Of a stretch of DNA of 42,210 bases, positions 18,090 through 26,284 are shown one piece after another; positions within the stretch are counted from its first letter, which is position 1; the number at the start of each line of letters is the position of its first letter. Source of the DNA: Saprospiraceae bacterium. GTDB lineage: Bacteria > Bacteroidota > Bacteroidia > Chitinophagales > Saprospiraceae. The position numbers and the translations under genes were made by a program. The DNA is taken from contig JAJTER010000019.1 in assembly GCA_021299835.1 (NCBI GenBank), positions 1-42,210 on the forward strand, given 5' to 3'. The notes beneath the pieces were generated by a model, which did not search any database, was not told where the DNA came from, and was given only the letters and a program-made list of their open reading frames with translations.

Positions 18090-19088
18090 TTATGGAACCT
18101 CTATTTTATTAAGGATCTTAGTAATGATATCCTCCTGGGTAACATTTTCTGCTTCTGCTTCGTAGGTTAAGCCAATACGATGCCTTAAAATATCGGGACA
18201 AATCTGGCGGATATCTTCCGGGATTACAAAACCACGCCTGTGAAGGAAAGCGTTGGCTTTACCGGCTATGGCCAGATTTACGCTTGCGCGGGGAGAAGCA
18301 CCGTACTGAATAAGATTGGACAATTCCCCAAGACCATAATTTTGAGGAAAACGGGTAGCGAAAACAATATCGAGGATGTATCTTTCGATTTTCTCGTCCA
18401 TATATATTCTTTTAACGGACTGCCTGGCTTTTAATATATCAGCAGGTTGAACGACGGCACGGATGGTATTTTCCGGATTTTCCTCCAGTAAACTGCGCCG
18501 AATGATTTCTTTTTCTTCCAATAAAGTTGGATAACCAATTTTCACTTTTAGCATAAAACGATCTACCTGAGCTTCTGGCAAAGGATAAGTACCCTCTTGC
18601 TCAATAGGGTTTTGAGTAGCCAATACCAGAAAAGGCTCTTCGAGGAAAAAGGTTTCATTGCCAATGGTCACCTGTTTTTCCTGCATAGCTTCCAGTAAGG
18701 CACTTTGCACTTTAGCCGGTGCTCTGTTTATCTCATCAGTAAGGATAAAATTGGCAAAAATGGGTCCTTTTCTAACAGTAAATTCATTCAGGCTGGGATT
18801 ATATATCATGGTGCCAATGATATCGGCGGGTAGTAAGTCAGGGGTAAATTGGATGCGACTAAATTTTGAATTAATAGCTTTTGATAAAGATTTAATGGCC
18901 ATAGTTTTAGCTAATCCAGGTAAACCTTCCAATAAAACATGTCCATTTGTCAAGAGGCCTAAAAGTAAGCGGTCAATCATTTGTTCCTGACCGACAATAA
19001 CTTTTTGCGTTTCCCTTTTTAAATCTTCTAAAAAAGCGCTATCAATACGGATTTGTGCATTAATCGCTTCAATATCAATATTTTGCAT
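18090..19088 (-). CDS. moxR: MoxR-family AAA+ ATPase
   Basis: A 332-residue AAA+ ATPase of the MoxR class, acting as a chaperone-like activator of VWA-domain proteins. The Walker A motif is GLPGLAKT (about 55-62). Walker B is LTDEINRAP, followed by the sensor-1 region LATQNPIEQEGTYPLPEAQ and the helical-bundle motif GASPRA. The ATG at 19088 is preferred to an in-frame GTG three codons earlier. It is the first gene of the six-gene moxR-DUF58-BatD-like-batA-batBC-batD operon. Confidence 0.92.
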   Translation of the reverse strand: MQNIDIEAINAQIRIDSAFLEDLKRETQKVIVGQEQMIDRLLLGLLTNGHVLLEGLPGLAKTMAIKSLSKAINSKFSRIQFTPDLLPADIIGTMIYNPSLNEFTVRKGPIFANFILTDEINRAPAKVQSALLEAMQEKQVTIGNETFFLEEPFLVLATQNPIEQEGTYPLPEAQVDRFMLKVKIGYPTLLEEKEIIRRSLLEENPENTIRAVVQPADILKARQSVKRIYMDEKIERYILDIVFATRFPQNYGLGELSNLIQYGASPRASVNLAIAGKANAFLHRRGFVIPEDIRQICPDILRHRIGLTYEAEAENVTQEDIITKILNKIEVP

Positions 19089-19119
19089 AAAAAACACGTT
19101 TATTTTTAAAAATAGTTTA

Positions 19120-19150
19120 CAAAAATGCAGATTTTTTCCAAGAGTGCAAA
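19120..19150 (-). promoter_or_regulatory. predicted promoter of the moxR-bat operon
   Basis: On the minus strand TTTG (19147-19150) is followed after 19 bases by CATTTTTG (19120-19127). This matches TTTG / TAnnTTTG with one mismatch in the -7 element. It lies about 30 bases before the moxR ATG in a 65-base intergenic gap and is the only good candidate there. Confidence 0.45.
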
Positions 19151-19153
19151 CAA

Positions 19154-19522
19154 CTAAAATGGTTGTTTTTTAGAAAGGGAATCTCTCTTTTCAAAAAGAG
19201 GCTTAAGGGGAATATCTTCATCTAGTTTTTTAAAGGATGGCGTTTCTGGTCTTTCTGGTTTTGCTGGTTGAAAGAGCGTATCCCGCATTTCTCTTGCTTC
19301 TGCAATTAATATGGAATCGAGTAAACGGGTAGCTTCGGTAAGTAAACCTTCTTCACATTGAGCTTTTCGAATGGAGACATATTCATTTACCCTTTCATCT
19401 ACTTCATTTTGAATAAGTTGCTGAATCTCATCAGGAGAATATTCTTCATTATTCAAGCAACTGCAAGTAAAGAAAAGCAGGTAAGGCATAAATAAAAAAG
19501 GAAAGGTTTTATTTGTTTTCAT
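19154..19522 (-). CDS. small lipoprotein of unknown function
   Basis: A 122-residue protein with a lipoprotein-type signal (hydrophobic stretch FLFMPYLLFFTCSC, likely lipidated at one of the Cys residues near position 19-21). An acidic/basic, helix-rich mature part follows (DEIQQLIQNEVDERVNEYV), with a proline-rich patch (PAKPERPETPSF). I do not recognise a domain. Its start overlaps the end of another small lipoprotein gene by 14 bases, and both follow lptB. They may act with it at the envelope or simply share its transcript. Confidence 0.65.
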   Translation of the reverse strand: MKTNKTFPFLFMPYLLFFTCSCLNNEEYSPDEIQQLIQNEVDERVNEYVSIRKAQCEEGLLTEATRLLDSILIAEAREMRDTLFQPAKPERPETPSFKKLDEDIPLKPLFEKRDSLSKKQPF

Positions 19523-19814
19523 TCTGCAAATACTTTAACCTTAAATTTTCCTCCTCGGAAAGTCGAACATTTCGCATGGAATCCAGAAGCACCTGAATTT
19601 TTTTTACTTTGTTTGCTTCACAAGTAGAGTCTAATTGTCTTCCTAAGGGATTGACTATTCTTAAATACAAGGTATCAACTTCTGTTCTTTGGGTGGAAGT
19701 AAGTTTTAAAGGCGGAGGTTTGGAACAGGCAATAAACGTTATAGATATCCACAGAAAGCATAGATATTTAGAAAATGACAATACATCGGATATTCGTAAA
19801 AACAGGTTTGTCAT
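19509..19814 (-). CDS. small lipoprotein of unknown function
   Basis: A 101-residue protein with a signal segment ([14 protein letters not shown]) that ends in a plausible lipobox (FIAC). The mature region of about 65 residues is charged and predicted helical. No known domain is recognised. The ATG overlaps the lptB stop by four bases (ATGA), so it is translationally coupled to lptB. It overlaps the next lipoprotein gene as well. Confidence 0.62.
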   Translation of the reverse strand: MTNLFLRISDVLSFSKYLCFLWISITFIACSKPPPLKLTSTQRTEVDTLYLRIVNPLGRQLDSTCEANKVKKIQVLLDSMRNVRLSEEENLRLKYLQNENK

Positions 19815-20563
19815 GGATTAATAGTATCAACGTTACGTTTTTTCCTCAGCTCGAAATTTTTTCCAAGATAAACTTTCCTTACCATTTCGTCATCTGCAAG
19901 TTCCTGAGCGGTACCTGCTTTTAAGATACTACCTTCAAACATTAAATAAGCACGATCGGTTATGGAGAGGGTTTCCTGCACATTATGGTCAGTAATGAGG
20001 ATGCCAATATTTTTAGTTTTTAGTCGTGCGACAATACCCTGAATATCCTCCACGGCAATGGGGTCAATGCCAGCAAATGGTTCATCAAGTAAAATAAAGT
20101 AAGGATCTACCGCCAGGGCGCGGGCAATTTCTGTGCGACGACGTTCCCCACCGGATAAAGTATCGCCCCGATTTTTTCTTATTTTAGTTAAGCCAAATTC
20201 ATCTAATAAACTTTCTAATTTTTCATTTCTCTGATGCGAAGAAAGAGAAGTCATCTCGAGAATGGCCTTGATATTGTCTTCAACACTTAATTTACGAAAT
20301 ATGGATGCCTCCTGTGGCAGATAACTTATTCCTTTTTGAGCTCTCCGAAACATGGGTAAGGAAGTAATTTCGTCCTCTCCCAAAAATACATTACCGGCAT
20401 CGGGTCTAATAAAACCAACGAGCATATAAAAAGTAGTGGTTTTTCCCGCGCCGTTTGGACCTAGTAGCCCAACAATTTCCCCTCTATTAACTTCGATGGA
20501 AACTTTTTTCACAACGGGTCTTTTACCGTAATATTTTTCCAGCGATGTTGATTGTAATAGCAT
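19811..20563 (-). CDS. lptB: LPS export ABC transporter ATP-binding protein LptB
   Basis: LptB is the ATPase of the LptB2FG complex that extracts lipopolysaccharide from the inner membrane and pushes it through the Lpt bridge. The 250-residue protein has Walker A GPNGAGKT (35-42). It also has the Q-loop LPQE (82-85), the ABC signature LSGGE (136-140), Walker B ILLDEP with Asp160/Glu161, and the H-loop in ITDHNV. The [19 protein letters not shown] block is typical of LptB rather than other ABC proteins. It follows an outer-membrane barrel gene by 31 bases and is coupled to two lipoprotein genes. Confidence 0.93.
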   Translation of the reverse strand: MLLQSTSLEKYYGKRPVVKKVSIEVNRGEIVGLLGPNGAGKTTTFYMLVGFIRPDAGNVFLGEDEITSLPMFRRAQKGISYLPQEASIFRKLSVEDNIKAILEMTSLSSHQRNEKLESLLDEFGLTKIRKNRGDTLSGGERRRTEIARALAVDPYFILLDEPFAGIDPIAVEDIQGIVARLKTKNIGILITDHNVQETLSITDRAYLMFEGSILKAGTAQELADDEMVRKVYLGKNFELRKKRNVDTINP

Positions 20564-20594
20564 GATATTAAAATTGTGTACGTATGAAACCTAA

Positions 20595-21344
20595 TTAATC
20601 AACAAGAATGACTTTGTGTATAAAACGGAATCCAACAGAAAGTTCAACGGTTAAATTAGCTATTTTTCTTTCGGGAATAGTTATCAATGAGGAAGATCCA
20701 TAAGGATTTGGATTTCTAATATTTGGTATGGCAGGTTGGTTATATTGCTGAGAAAGATCAGGATTAACGGATAATTCGACAATCATACCAATTAATTTTG
20801 AAAAAGGTAGCTCCATACCGCCACCTACAGAAAAACCATAGTTAAATTTACGGACGAAGCCCTCAAAAGGATAAATATAAGAGTAAAAAGGATTTATGGA
20901 CGGATCTCCAAATCCAAATTTGGTATTAACCGTGTAATCCCCTCTAACACCAAACATATAATAAGGTTGCCCTCCCATGAAACCACTTCCAACTCTCTGT
21001 TTTGCACCGACAATCAAAGATACATTTCTAAATTCTAAGGGAGTGAACTGGCTGGGTAAGGTCTGTTGAGATCCATCGGGTCGAATAAAAACCGTAGAAT
21101 AAGTTCGCAGTGAACTACCTTTTATATGATAACCAGCTTGAGCAAACAAAGAAAAAGGGCTATCTTCTTCATACGATTCTATGAAAACACTGCCTTGATA
21201 ACGAAAAAGAGGTTCGGTCTGAAAGCTATTATCCCAGCGTTGTAAACCCATTAACGGACCTCCTTTAAATCCAAAAGCAGAACTTTGCGCGTAAGTATTA
21301 ACAGAGAAAAAGATGCACAAGAACAAAAGGATAATATTTCTCAT
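20595..21344 (-). CDS. outer-membrane beta-barrel protein (PorT-like)
   Basis: A 249-residue exported protein with a signal peptide (MRNIILLFLCIFFSVNTYA, cut before QSS). The remainder has alternating hydrophobic and polar strands (FGFKGGPLMGLQRW, FSLFAQAGYHIKG, LTVELSVGFRF), as in small outer-membrane barrels of the PorT/OMP_b-brl_2 type. A specific role is not evident. It is the first gene of a predicted operon with lptB and two lipoproteins and has a very good promoter upstream. Confidence 0.7.
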   Translation of the reverse strand: MRNIILLFLCIFFSVNTYAQSSAFGFKGGPLMGLQRWDNSFQTEPLFRYQGSVFIESYEEDSPFSLFAQAGYHIKGSSLRTYSTVFIRPDGSQQTLPSQFTPLEFRNVSLIVGAKQRVGSGFMGGQPYYMFGVRGDYTVNTKFGFGDPSINPFYSYIYPFEGFVRKFNYGFSVGGGMELPFSKLIGMIVELSVNPDLSQQYNQPAIPNIRNPNPYGSSSLITIPERKIANLTVELSVGFRFIHKVILVD

Positions 21345-21391
21345 AATAGGTAACTTTTGTGTAGTTAGGTAAATGACAGGTACAAGGTAAA

Positions 21392-21424
21392 CAAAAATAA
21401 AAAGAAGAGATAAATTAGCACAAA
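21392..21424 (-). promoter_or_regulatory. strong Bacteroidota promoter for the barrel-lptB operon
   Basis: On the minus strand TTTG (21421-21424) is followed after 21 bases by TATTTTTG (21392-21399). Both elements match the TTTG / TAnnTTTG consensus exactly. The implied leader is about 40-45 bases. Confidence 0.6.
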
Positions 21425-21430
21425 TTGTTA

Positions 21431-22474
21431 TTATTTACGCAAGGAACGGATTTTAATTTTTTTTCCATTTAGTTTCAATTTTGTACCTATGGTTGGTTCT
21501 TCCTTTTCGAAAAGTTTATTTCTCTTGCGGAGAGGCTCTGTTTGAATGGCATAATAATCGGCAATACCTTGTAATGTCTCATTGGCCTGAACGACATGCC
21601 ATTTTTGCTCACCATGAAATTCTTTTCTTTTTGGTTCAAGAAAAATGCGTTGTTTTTCCGAAAGCTGATCCAATGTCTTATTTGATAAATGAGGATTTAA
21701 CTTAAGTAGTTTTTTTAGAGGGATAGCATACATTTTTGCAATGTCAGTAGGTTTTATTCCTGGTTTTGCATAAACAAATCGAACCTCATTCATCACCCAA
21801 ACGCCCGATTGGGAATTGTCAACGACAGCGGCTGTTTTTACAGATTCCTTTTGGAAGATTTTTTCACTTTTTGTAGATTCAGCCTGAACCTCAAAGGTGA
21901 GTTCTACCGGCGGTTTTTGAACCGGCTGAATTTTATGAAGTTCAAATTTTTCAATAATGGAAATAAGTTTGTCGCCATAAGATGGGTCGGTAGCGTAGCC
22001 CGCCTTTTTAAGGCCATGAGCCCAGCCTTTATAGTCATCTGGGGCTAAGATAAACAGGTTACTATATCTTGGTCTTTGTGTAAGCCAAAGAGAATGAGCA
22101 TGATAACTTTCTTCAGGGGAAGAATATTTACGAAAACAAGAGGGAATTAACCGGCCTTTATCATCTCGGTCATCATCTTCTTTAAAGTAGGTTAAACCGG
22201 TCCAGTCATTATGACATTTCATGCCAAAATGGTTGTTTGCCTCGGTGGCGAGCGTACTAAAGCCTGCATTTGATTCCAACAAACCCTGTGCAAGTTTTAT
22301 CGCAGCGGGAATGCCTGTAAGTTCCATTTCTTTTAAGGCTATCCACCTGAATTGTTCTATGTATTTCTTTTTTACGTCAATATCTCCTTGAGCCATTCCT
22401 GGAGATGAAATAATAACAGTAAATAAAAGAGAGAGAAAATATTTTTCTATCCTGCATAAGGTGACTGCAGCCAT
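21431..22474 (-). CDS. glucosaminidase-domain protein with LysM repeats
   Basis: A secreted peptidoglycan hydrolase of the mannosyl-glycoprotein endo-beta-N-acetylglucosaminidase (GH73-like) family. From the ATG at 22474 a signal peptide ends at GMA. The catalytic domain follows, with the ELTGIPAAIKLAQGLLESNAGFS motif and its probable catalytic Glu, then NNHFGMKCH and YSSPEESYHAHSLWL. Two C-terminal LysM-like repeats (about residues 225-280 and 290-335) would bind glycan strands. The frame stays open for 56 codons upstream without a second signal sequence, so the internal start is chosen. An ATG at 22549 is an alternative. Confidence 0.85.
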   Translation of the reverse strand: MAAVTLCRIEKYFLSLLFTVIISSPGMAQGDIDVKKKYIEQFRWIALKEMELTGIPAAIKLAQGLLESNAGFSTLATEANNHFGMKCHNDWTGLTYFKEDDDRDDKGRLIPSCFRKYSSPEESYHAHSLWLTQRPRYSNLFILAPDDYKGWAHGLKKAGYATDPSYGDKLISIIEKFELHKIQPVQKPPVELTFEVQAESTKSEKIFQKESVKTAAVVDNSQSGVWVMNEVRFVYAKPGIKPTDIAKMYAIPLKKLLKLNPHLSNKTLDQLSEKQRIFLEPKRKEFHGEQKWHVVQANETLQGIADYYAIQTEPLRKRNKLFEKEEPTIGTKLKLNGKKIKIRSLRK

Positions 22475-22649
22475 TCTGTTTGAGCTGATAAAGTTGATTT
22501 CAGCCAACTTAAATATATAATATTCCACGTGTTTATAAATCGTTCTCATCCTTTTCGGTTCCATCCAAAAGTTCATTAAAAACGCAAAGATATCATTTTT
22601 GATATTTGATGCCCAGGCATTTTGTGTGGAGAGGCGAAGCATCGCGTCT

Positions 22650-23702
22650 CTACCGGACGGCTAATTTTCCACGATCGCCAAATGCCAGGACTAATTTATC
22701 TAAATGGGCGAAGCGAGGGTCATTGGTAATACCTTTTGCGTAACGGGCATATATTTGTTGTATAATGGTAGCTACTTTGAAACAGCCGAAGGCAAAATAA
22801 AAGGCACTGTCCGTGTTGTTTCTACCACTTAACTGAATATAATAATCCCATATTTCCTGTCTCGTTTTGTTCCCGGGAAGCCAGGTTAAATTGGCGAAAC
22901 TTTTTACAAGAGGATTCATTTCAGTTGCCTCGAACCAATAAGCTAAAGAGGTGCCCAGATCCATCAATGGATCTCCAATGGTACACATTTCCCAGTCTAA
23001 AACGGCTAATATTTCAGCGGGATTGGATTCATTGAGAACGAGATTGTCAAATTTGTAGTCATTGTGAATCAGGGAAATATCGTTGGTGGAAGGCATAGAC
23101 AATGGTAGGTATTCCATAAGGAAATGCATGCTGGGAATATGAAAAGTTTCTGCATTGCGATATCGGTCTATCCATCCAGAAACTTGCCTTTGCACATAAC
23201 CTTCGGGTTTGCCTAAAGTGGATATATTAGGTTGAGTGCAATCGATGGCATGAAAATCGACCAGATTTTTCACAAAGGAATCTGATAGCGAAGCCATTGT
23301 TTTTTCGTCTAAAGAGATTGACGTAGGAAGCGCATTCCTTAAAATGAGTCCTTCCACTTTTTCCATCAGGTAAAAGGGAGCACCTATTATGGTTGTGTCA
23401 GAGCAAAAATGGATGGGTTTGGGTATTTTATGAAATAAGGGATAAAGCAAGGAAAGGACCTTGAATTCCCTCGACATGTCATGTGCGCTTTGAATATTTG
23501 CACCAATGGGCGGGCGGCGAAGTACCAATGCGCCTATGTTTGTTTCCAGCAAGTAGGTTAAATTGGAATATCCACCTTGAAACTGTTTTACATGATGTAT
23601 GGTGTGAATATCGTCGAGGACTGTTTTCAGGTAATCGAGTAGTTTAGGAATGGGTAATTCTTCGCCTTTTCTTGGGTTATTTAAAATATCAGCCATAAAC
23701 AT
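22650..23702 (-). CDS. ACAD10/11-type APH-fold kinase
   Basis: A 350-residue APH-fold phosphotransferase of the type found in the kinase half of ACAD10 and ACAD11. The catalytic loop is SLIHNDYKFDNLV (His-x-Asp with Asn five residues after the Asp), followed by the metal-binding AVLDWEMCTIGDPLMDLG. The N-lobe keeps GGYSNLTYLLE and LVLRRPP. In related systems (LvaA of Pseudomonas, vertebrate ACAD10/11) the kinase phosphorylates 4-hydroxyacyl-CoA so that a dehydrogenase partner can remove the phosphate. The gene overlaps the acyl-CoA dehydrogenase stop by one base, which fits that pairing. MADILN at 23696 is an alternative start. Confidence 0.85.
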   Translation of the reverse strand: MFMADILNNPRKGEELPIPKLLDYLKTVLDDIHTIHHVKQFQGGYSNLTYLLETNIGALVLRRPPIGANIQSAHDMSREFKVLSLLYPLFHKIPKPIHFCSDTTIIGAPFYLMEKVEGLILRNALPTSISLDEKTMASLSDSFVKNLVDFHAIDCTQPNISTLGKPEGYVQRQVSGWIDRYRNAETFHIPSMHFLMEYLPLSMPSTNDISLIHNDYKFDNLVLNESNPAEILAVLDWEMCTIGDPLMDLGTSLAYWFEATEMNPLVKSFANLTWLPGNKTRQEIWDYYIQLSGRNNTDSAFYFAFGCFKVATIIQQIYARYAKGITNDPRFAHLDKLVLAFGDRGKLAVR

Positions 23703-24925
23703 TAATCATTATGTACCTTTAAACCATATTGTTGTAAAATTTTTCGAGCCAACGAAGCCTTGTGCACTTCATCGGGACCGTCGTAAATGCGCGCCCCTCT
23801 TTCTTCCCGATAATATAGGGCCAGAATGGTGTCATCGGTTACGCCGAGTGCCCCGTGAACCTGAATGGCACGATCCAGCACTTTATGTAAAATGCCTGCA
23901 ACAAAAAATTTGATAGTTGATATTTCTAATGCTGCTGCTTTTTGACCTAAAGTATCCATTTTATTAGCTGCATTTAAAACCATTAATCGGGCGGCATTAA
24001 TCTCAGCCCTGCTATCGGCAATCATTTCCTGAACCATTTGTTTTTCACCAAGAAATGAATTTAGGCCCGTTTTTCGGGTGGCAGCCCGCTGGCACATGAG
24101 ATCAAAGGCTCTTTCACAAATACCAATCCACCGCATGCAGTGGTGAATCCTACCTGGGCCAAGTCTTTCCTGAGCAAGTTTAAAGCCTTGATTTTCAGGT
24201 CCAATTAAGTCACTTTCCGGTATTTTCACGTTATCATAAATGATTTCACTATGACTTGCCCATCCTGTACCTGCATGTCCCATAATGGGAATATTTCGAA
24301 CCAGATTAAAGCCAGGAGTATTGGTTGGAGTTAGTAACATACTGGCTCTTTGATAAGGATTTTCAGTGTCAGGATTGGTTACTGCCATTACTATAGCAAA
24401 AGAAGCTCCGTCAGCGGCAGTAGTGAACCATTTTCTGCCGTTAATAATATAATACCCATTTTCTTTCTTTGCCAGGGTATTCAAAAGAACAGGGTTTGAA
24501 CCAGCGTTATCGGGCTCGGTCATTGAAAAGCAAGAACGAATTTCTCCGTTTAACAAAGGAAATAAGTATTTTTCCTTCTGTTCGTCATTGGCATATTGCA
24601 GTAACAGTTCGATGTTTCCAGCATCGGGAGCCTGACAATTGCATGCAAAATGTCCAAAAAATGATCCACCAAGAACTTCACTTATCTGCGCCACTTCCAT
24701 TAAAGAATAACCAGGTCCACCGTGATTTTTAGAAAGATAAGGATTCCAGGCGCCTATTTCTTTTAGGAAATCTCTATGGGTTCTAATTTCTTTTTCAACC
24801 TCTGACCAGGGTATTTTAAGCCATTTTTGCTCATGAGGAATAATTTCCTTTTTCAGGAAATCTTTCAGGTTGACAAGTAAATCATTCAGTTGATTATTTT
24901 CTGGAAGAGAAGAAATCGTATTCAT
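23702..24925 (-). CDS. acyl-CoA dehydrogenase, ACAD10/11-like
   Basis: An FAD-dependent acyl-CoA dehydrogenase of about 407 residues from the ATG at 24925. Family motifs in order are SEVLGGSFFGHFACNCQAPDAGN and CFSMTEPDNAGSNP (flavin/acyl-CoA contact). They are followed by the late LGPGRIHHCMRWIG segment and the C-terminal VHGALGVTDDT plus RIYDGPDEVHK. The set GRIHHCMR and DGPDEVH is typical of the ACAD10/11 and LvaC clade. The upstream 37 codons of open frame encode no conserved sequence and run into the divergent rsmG region, so they are excluded. It probably acts with the kinase gene that follows. Confidence 0.88.
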   Translation of the reverse strand: MNTISSLPENNQLNDLLVNLKDFLKKEIIPHEQKWLKIPWSEVEKEIRTHRDFLKEIGAWNPYLSKNHGGPGYSLMEVAQISEVLGGSFFGHFACNCQAPDAGNIELLLQYANDEQKEKYLFPLLNGEIRSCFSMTEPDNAGSNPVLLNTLAKKENGYYIINGRKWFTTAADGASFAIVMAVTNPDTENPYQRASMLLTPTNTPGFNLVRNIPIMGHAGTGWASHSEIIYDNVKIPESDLIGPENQGFKLAQERLGPGRIHHCMRWIGICERAFDLMCQRAATRKTGLNSFLGEKQMVQEMIADSRAEINAARLMVLNAANKMDTLGQKAAALEISTIKFFVAGILHKVLDRAIQVHGALGVTDDTILALYYREERGARIYDGPDEVHKASLARKILQQYGLKVHND

Positions 24926-25008
24926 AGCCGATAGTTCTGTTAATATGGATAAAGTATGGATGGAAGATAGTAATTTCGCGCTAATTATTGAAAACGATAG
25001 AAATAAAC

Positions 25009-25632
25009 ATGGAGGTAATAAATAAATATTTTCCAAGACTTACAGAAAATCAGCGGAGTCAATTTGCGCAACTTCCTGATTTATATGCTGATTGGAATAG
25101 TAAAATCAACGTAATATCCAGAAAGGATATTTCAGAAATTATGACTCACCATGTTTTACATTCATTAGCTATTGCGAAATATATCCAATTTAAACCAGAA
25201 GCAAAAGTATTGGATCTTGGTACTGGAGGTGGTTTTCCCGGCATTCCTTTAGCCATTTTTTTTCCAGAGACCCAATTCATTCTGATGGATGGGACGGGAA
25301 AAAAAATTCAAGTGGTTCAGGCAGTTGCCGATGCCTTGGGACTGGACAATGTAACCGCCATTCACGGACGTGCGGAAGAAAGTAAATCAAAGGTTGATTT
25401 TGTGGTGAGCCGTGCGGTTGCACCCCTGGGTCAATTGGCCGAATGGTGTATGCATCTCATAAAAAAGGAAAGTGTGCACGCCGTTCCAAACGGTATGTTT
25501 GCCCTTAAAGGGGGACAATTAAATGGAGAGATAAAGGATCTGCCCAGACATTTAATCACAGAAAAGCACCCGTTAAGTAACTATTTTAAAGAAGCTTATT
25601 TTGAGGAAAAATATTTGCTATTTGTTCAATAA
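25009..25632 (+). CDS. rsmG: 16S rRNA (guanine527-N7)-methyltransferase RsmG
   Basis: RsmG methylates N7 of G527 in 16S rRNA; its loss gives low-level streptomycin resistance in several bacteria. From the ATG at 25009 the protein has 207 residues. It has the N-terminal LYADWNSKINVISRKD block, the SAM-binding VLDLGTGGGFPGIPLAI motif (68-84) and the VVSRAVAPL motif. An in-frame TTG seven codons upstream is possible but unneeded. The gene diverges from the acyl-CoA dehydrogenase over 83 bases. Confidence 0.93.
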   Translation: MEVINKYFPRLTENQRSQFAQLPDLYADWNSKINVISRKDISEIMTHHVLHSLAIAKYIQFKPEAKVLDLGTGGGFPGIPLAIFFPETQFILMDGTGKKIQVVQAVADALGLDNVTAIHGRAEESKSKVDFVVSRAVAPLGQLAEWCMHLIKKESVHAVPNGMFALKGGQLNGEIKDLPRHLITEKHPLSNYFKEAYFEEKYLLFVQ

Positions 25633-25663
25633 CCTGCATTCGTAGGAATTATTAGCGAGGTAT

Positions 25664-26284
25664 CTAGTCATGCATACCTTTGCCATTGAAGATAGCAGGT
25701 AAACATTTCTCAATCCTTGATTCTCTGGTTTTCGATTGTTTTGGTGCGGCGAAATGAAGGAGGTATCCTCTTTGCCTTCCGGGAGTCAAAGCGTAAAAAG
25801 CTTCTTTAAACGCTTCATTTTCCTCGAATTTCTGTTGGAGCTCACTAGGTACAGGGTAATCAGATGTCTTTTTTAGCTCAATCCTCAATCCGGCATTTTC
25901 TATTTCCACGGCTTCAAATATATATTCCTTCAGGGTATCTTGGATGGCTAATATTTGACTGGGATGAGTGAATTTAATAATTCGGCCACCCTGAACATTT
26001 TCACCTTGTGAGATTAATATTTTTTTTGGGTCATTTAATAAGGCACCTTTAAAAAAACTGATAATACAACTATCCTTAAATGCGCTAATCATAATAACAT
26101 TATGATTTTGGTGGGTGTAACAGGGTTGTCCCCATTTGCATTCTTCAGTTAAACCACATTCCAATACAATATTTCTTAACAGTTCTAACTCTTTAGCCCA
26201 CGTATGAACTTTACATTCCGGGGTTCCACCCAAAGAACACCGTCCACAACCTTCTAAAAAATAAGTTTCTACATCCCGTGTCAT
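25664..26284 (-). CDS. DUF1801/YdeI-type protein
   Basis: A 206-residue protein with two recognisable parts. The N-terminal half has a Cys-rich start (GCGRCSLGGTPECKVHTW) followed by a DUF1801/YdhG-like fold (ECKWGQPCYTHQNHNVIMISAFKDSCIISFFKGALL). The C-terminal part (ALTPGRQRGYLLHFAAPKQSKTRESRIEKCLP) is the YdeI/OmpD-associated motif. The family has been linked to survival under antimicrobial stress in enterobacteria, but the biochemical role is unknown. The cysteines at the N-terminus could bind metal, which is a guess. It is coupled to the upstream permease by an ATGA overlap. Confidence 0.8.
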   Translation of the reverse strand: MTRDVETYFLEGCGRCSLGGTPECKVHTWAKELELLRNIVLECGLTEECKWGQPCYTHQNHNVIMISAFKDSCIISFFKGALLNDPKKILISQGENVQGGRIIKFTHPSQILAIQDTLKEYIFEAVEIENAGLRIELKKTSDYPVPSELQQKFEENEAFKEAFYALTPGRQRGYLLHFAAPKQSKTRESRIEKCLPAIFNGKGMHD

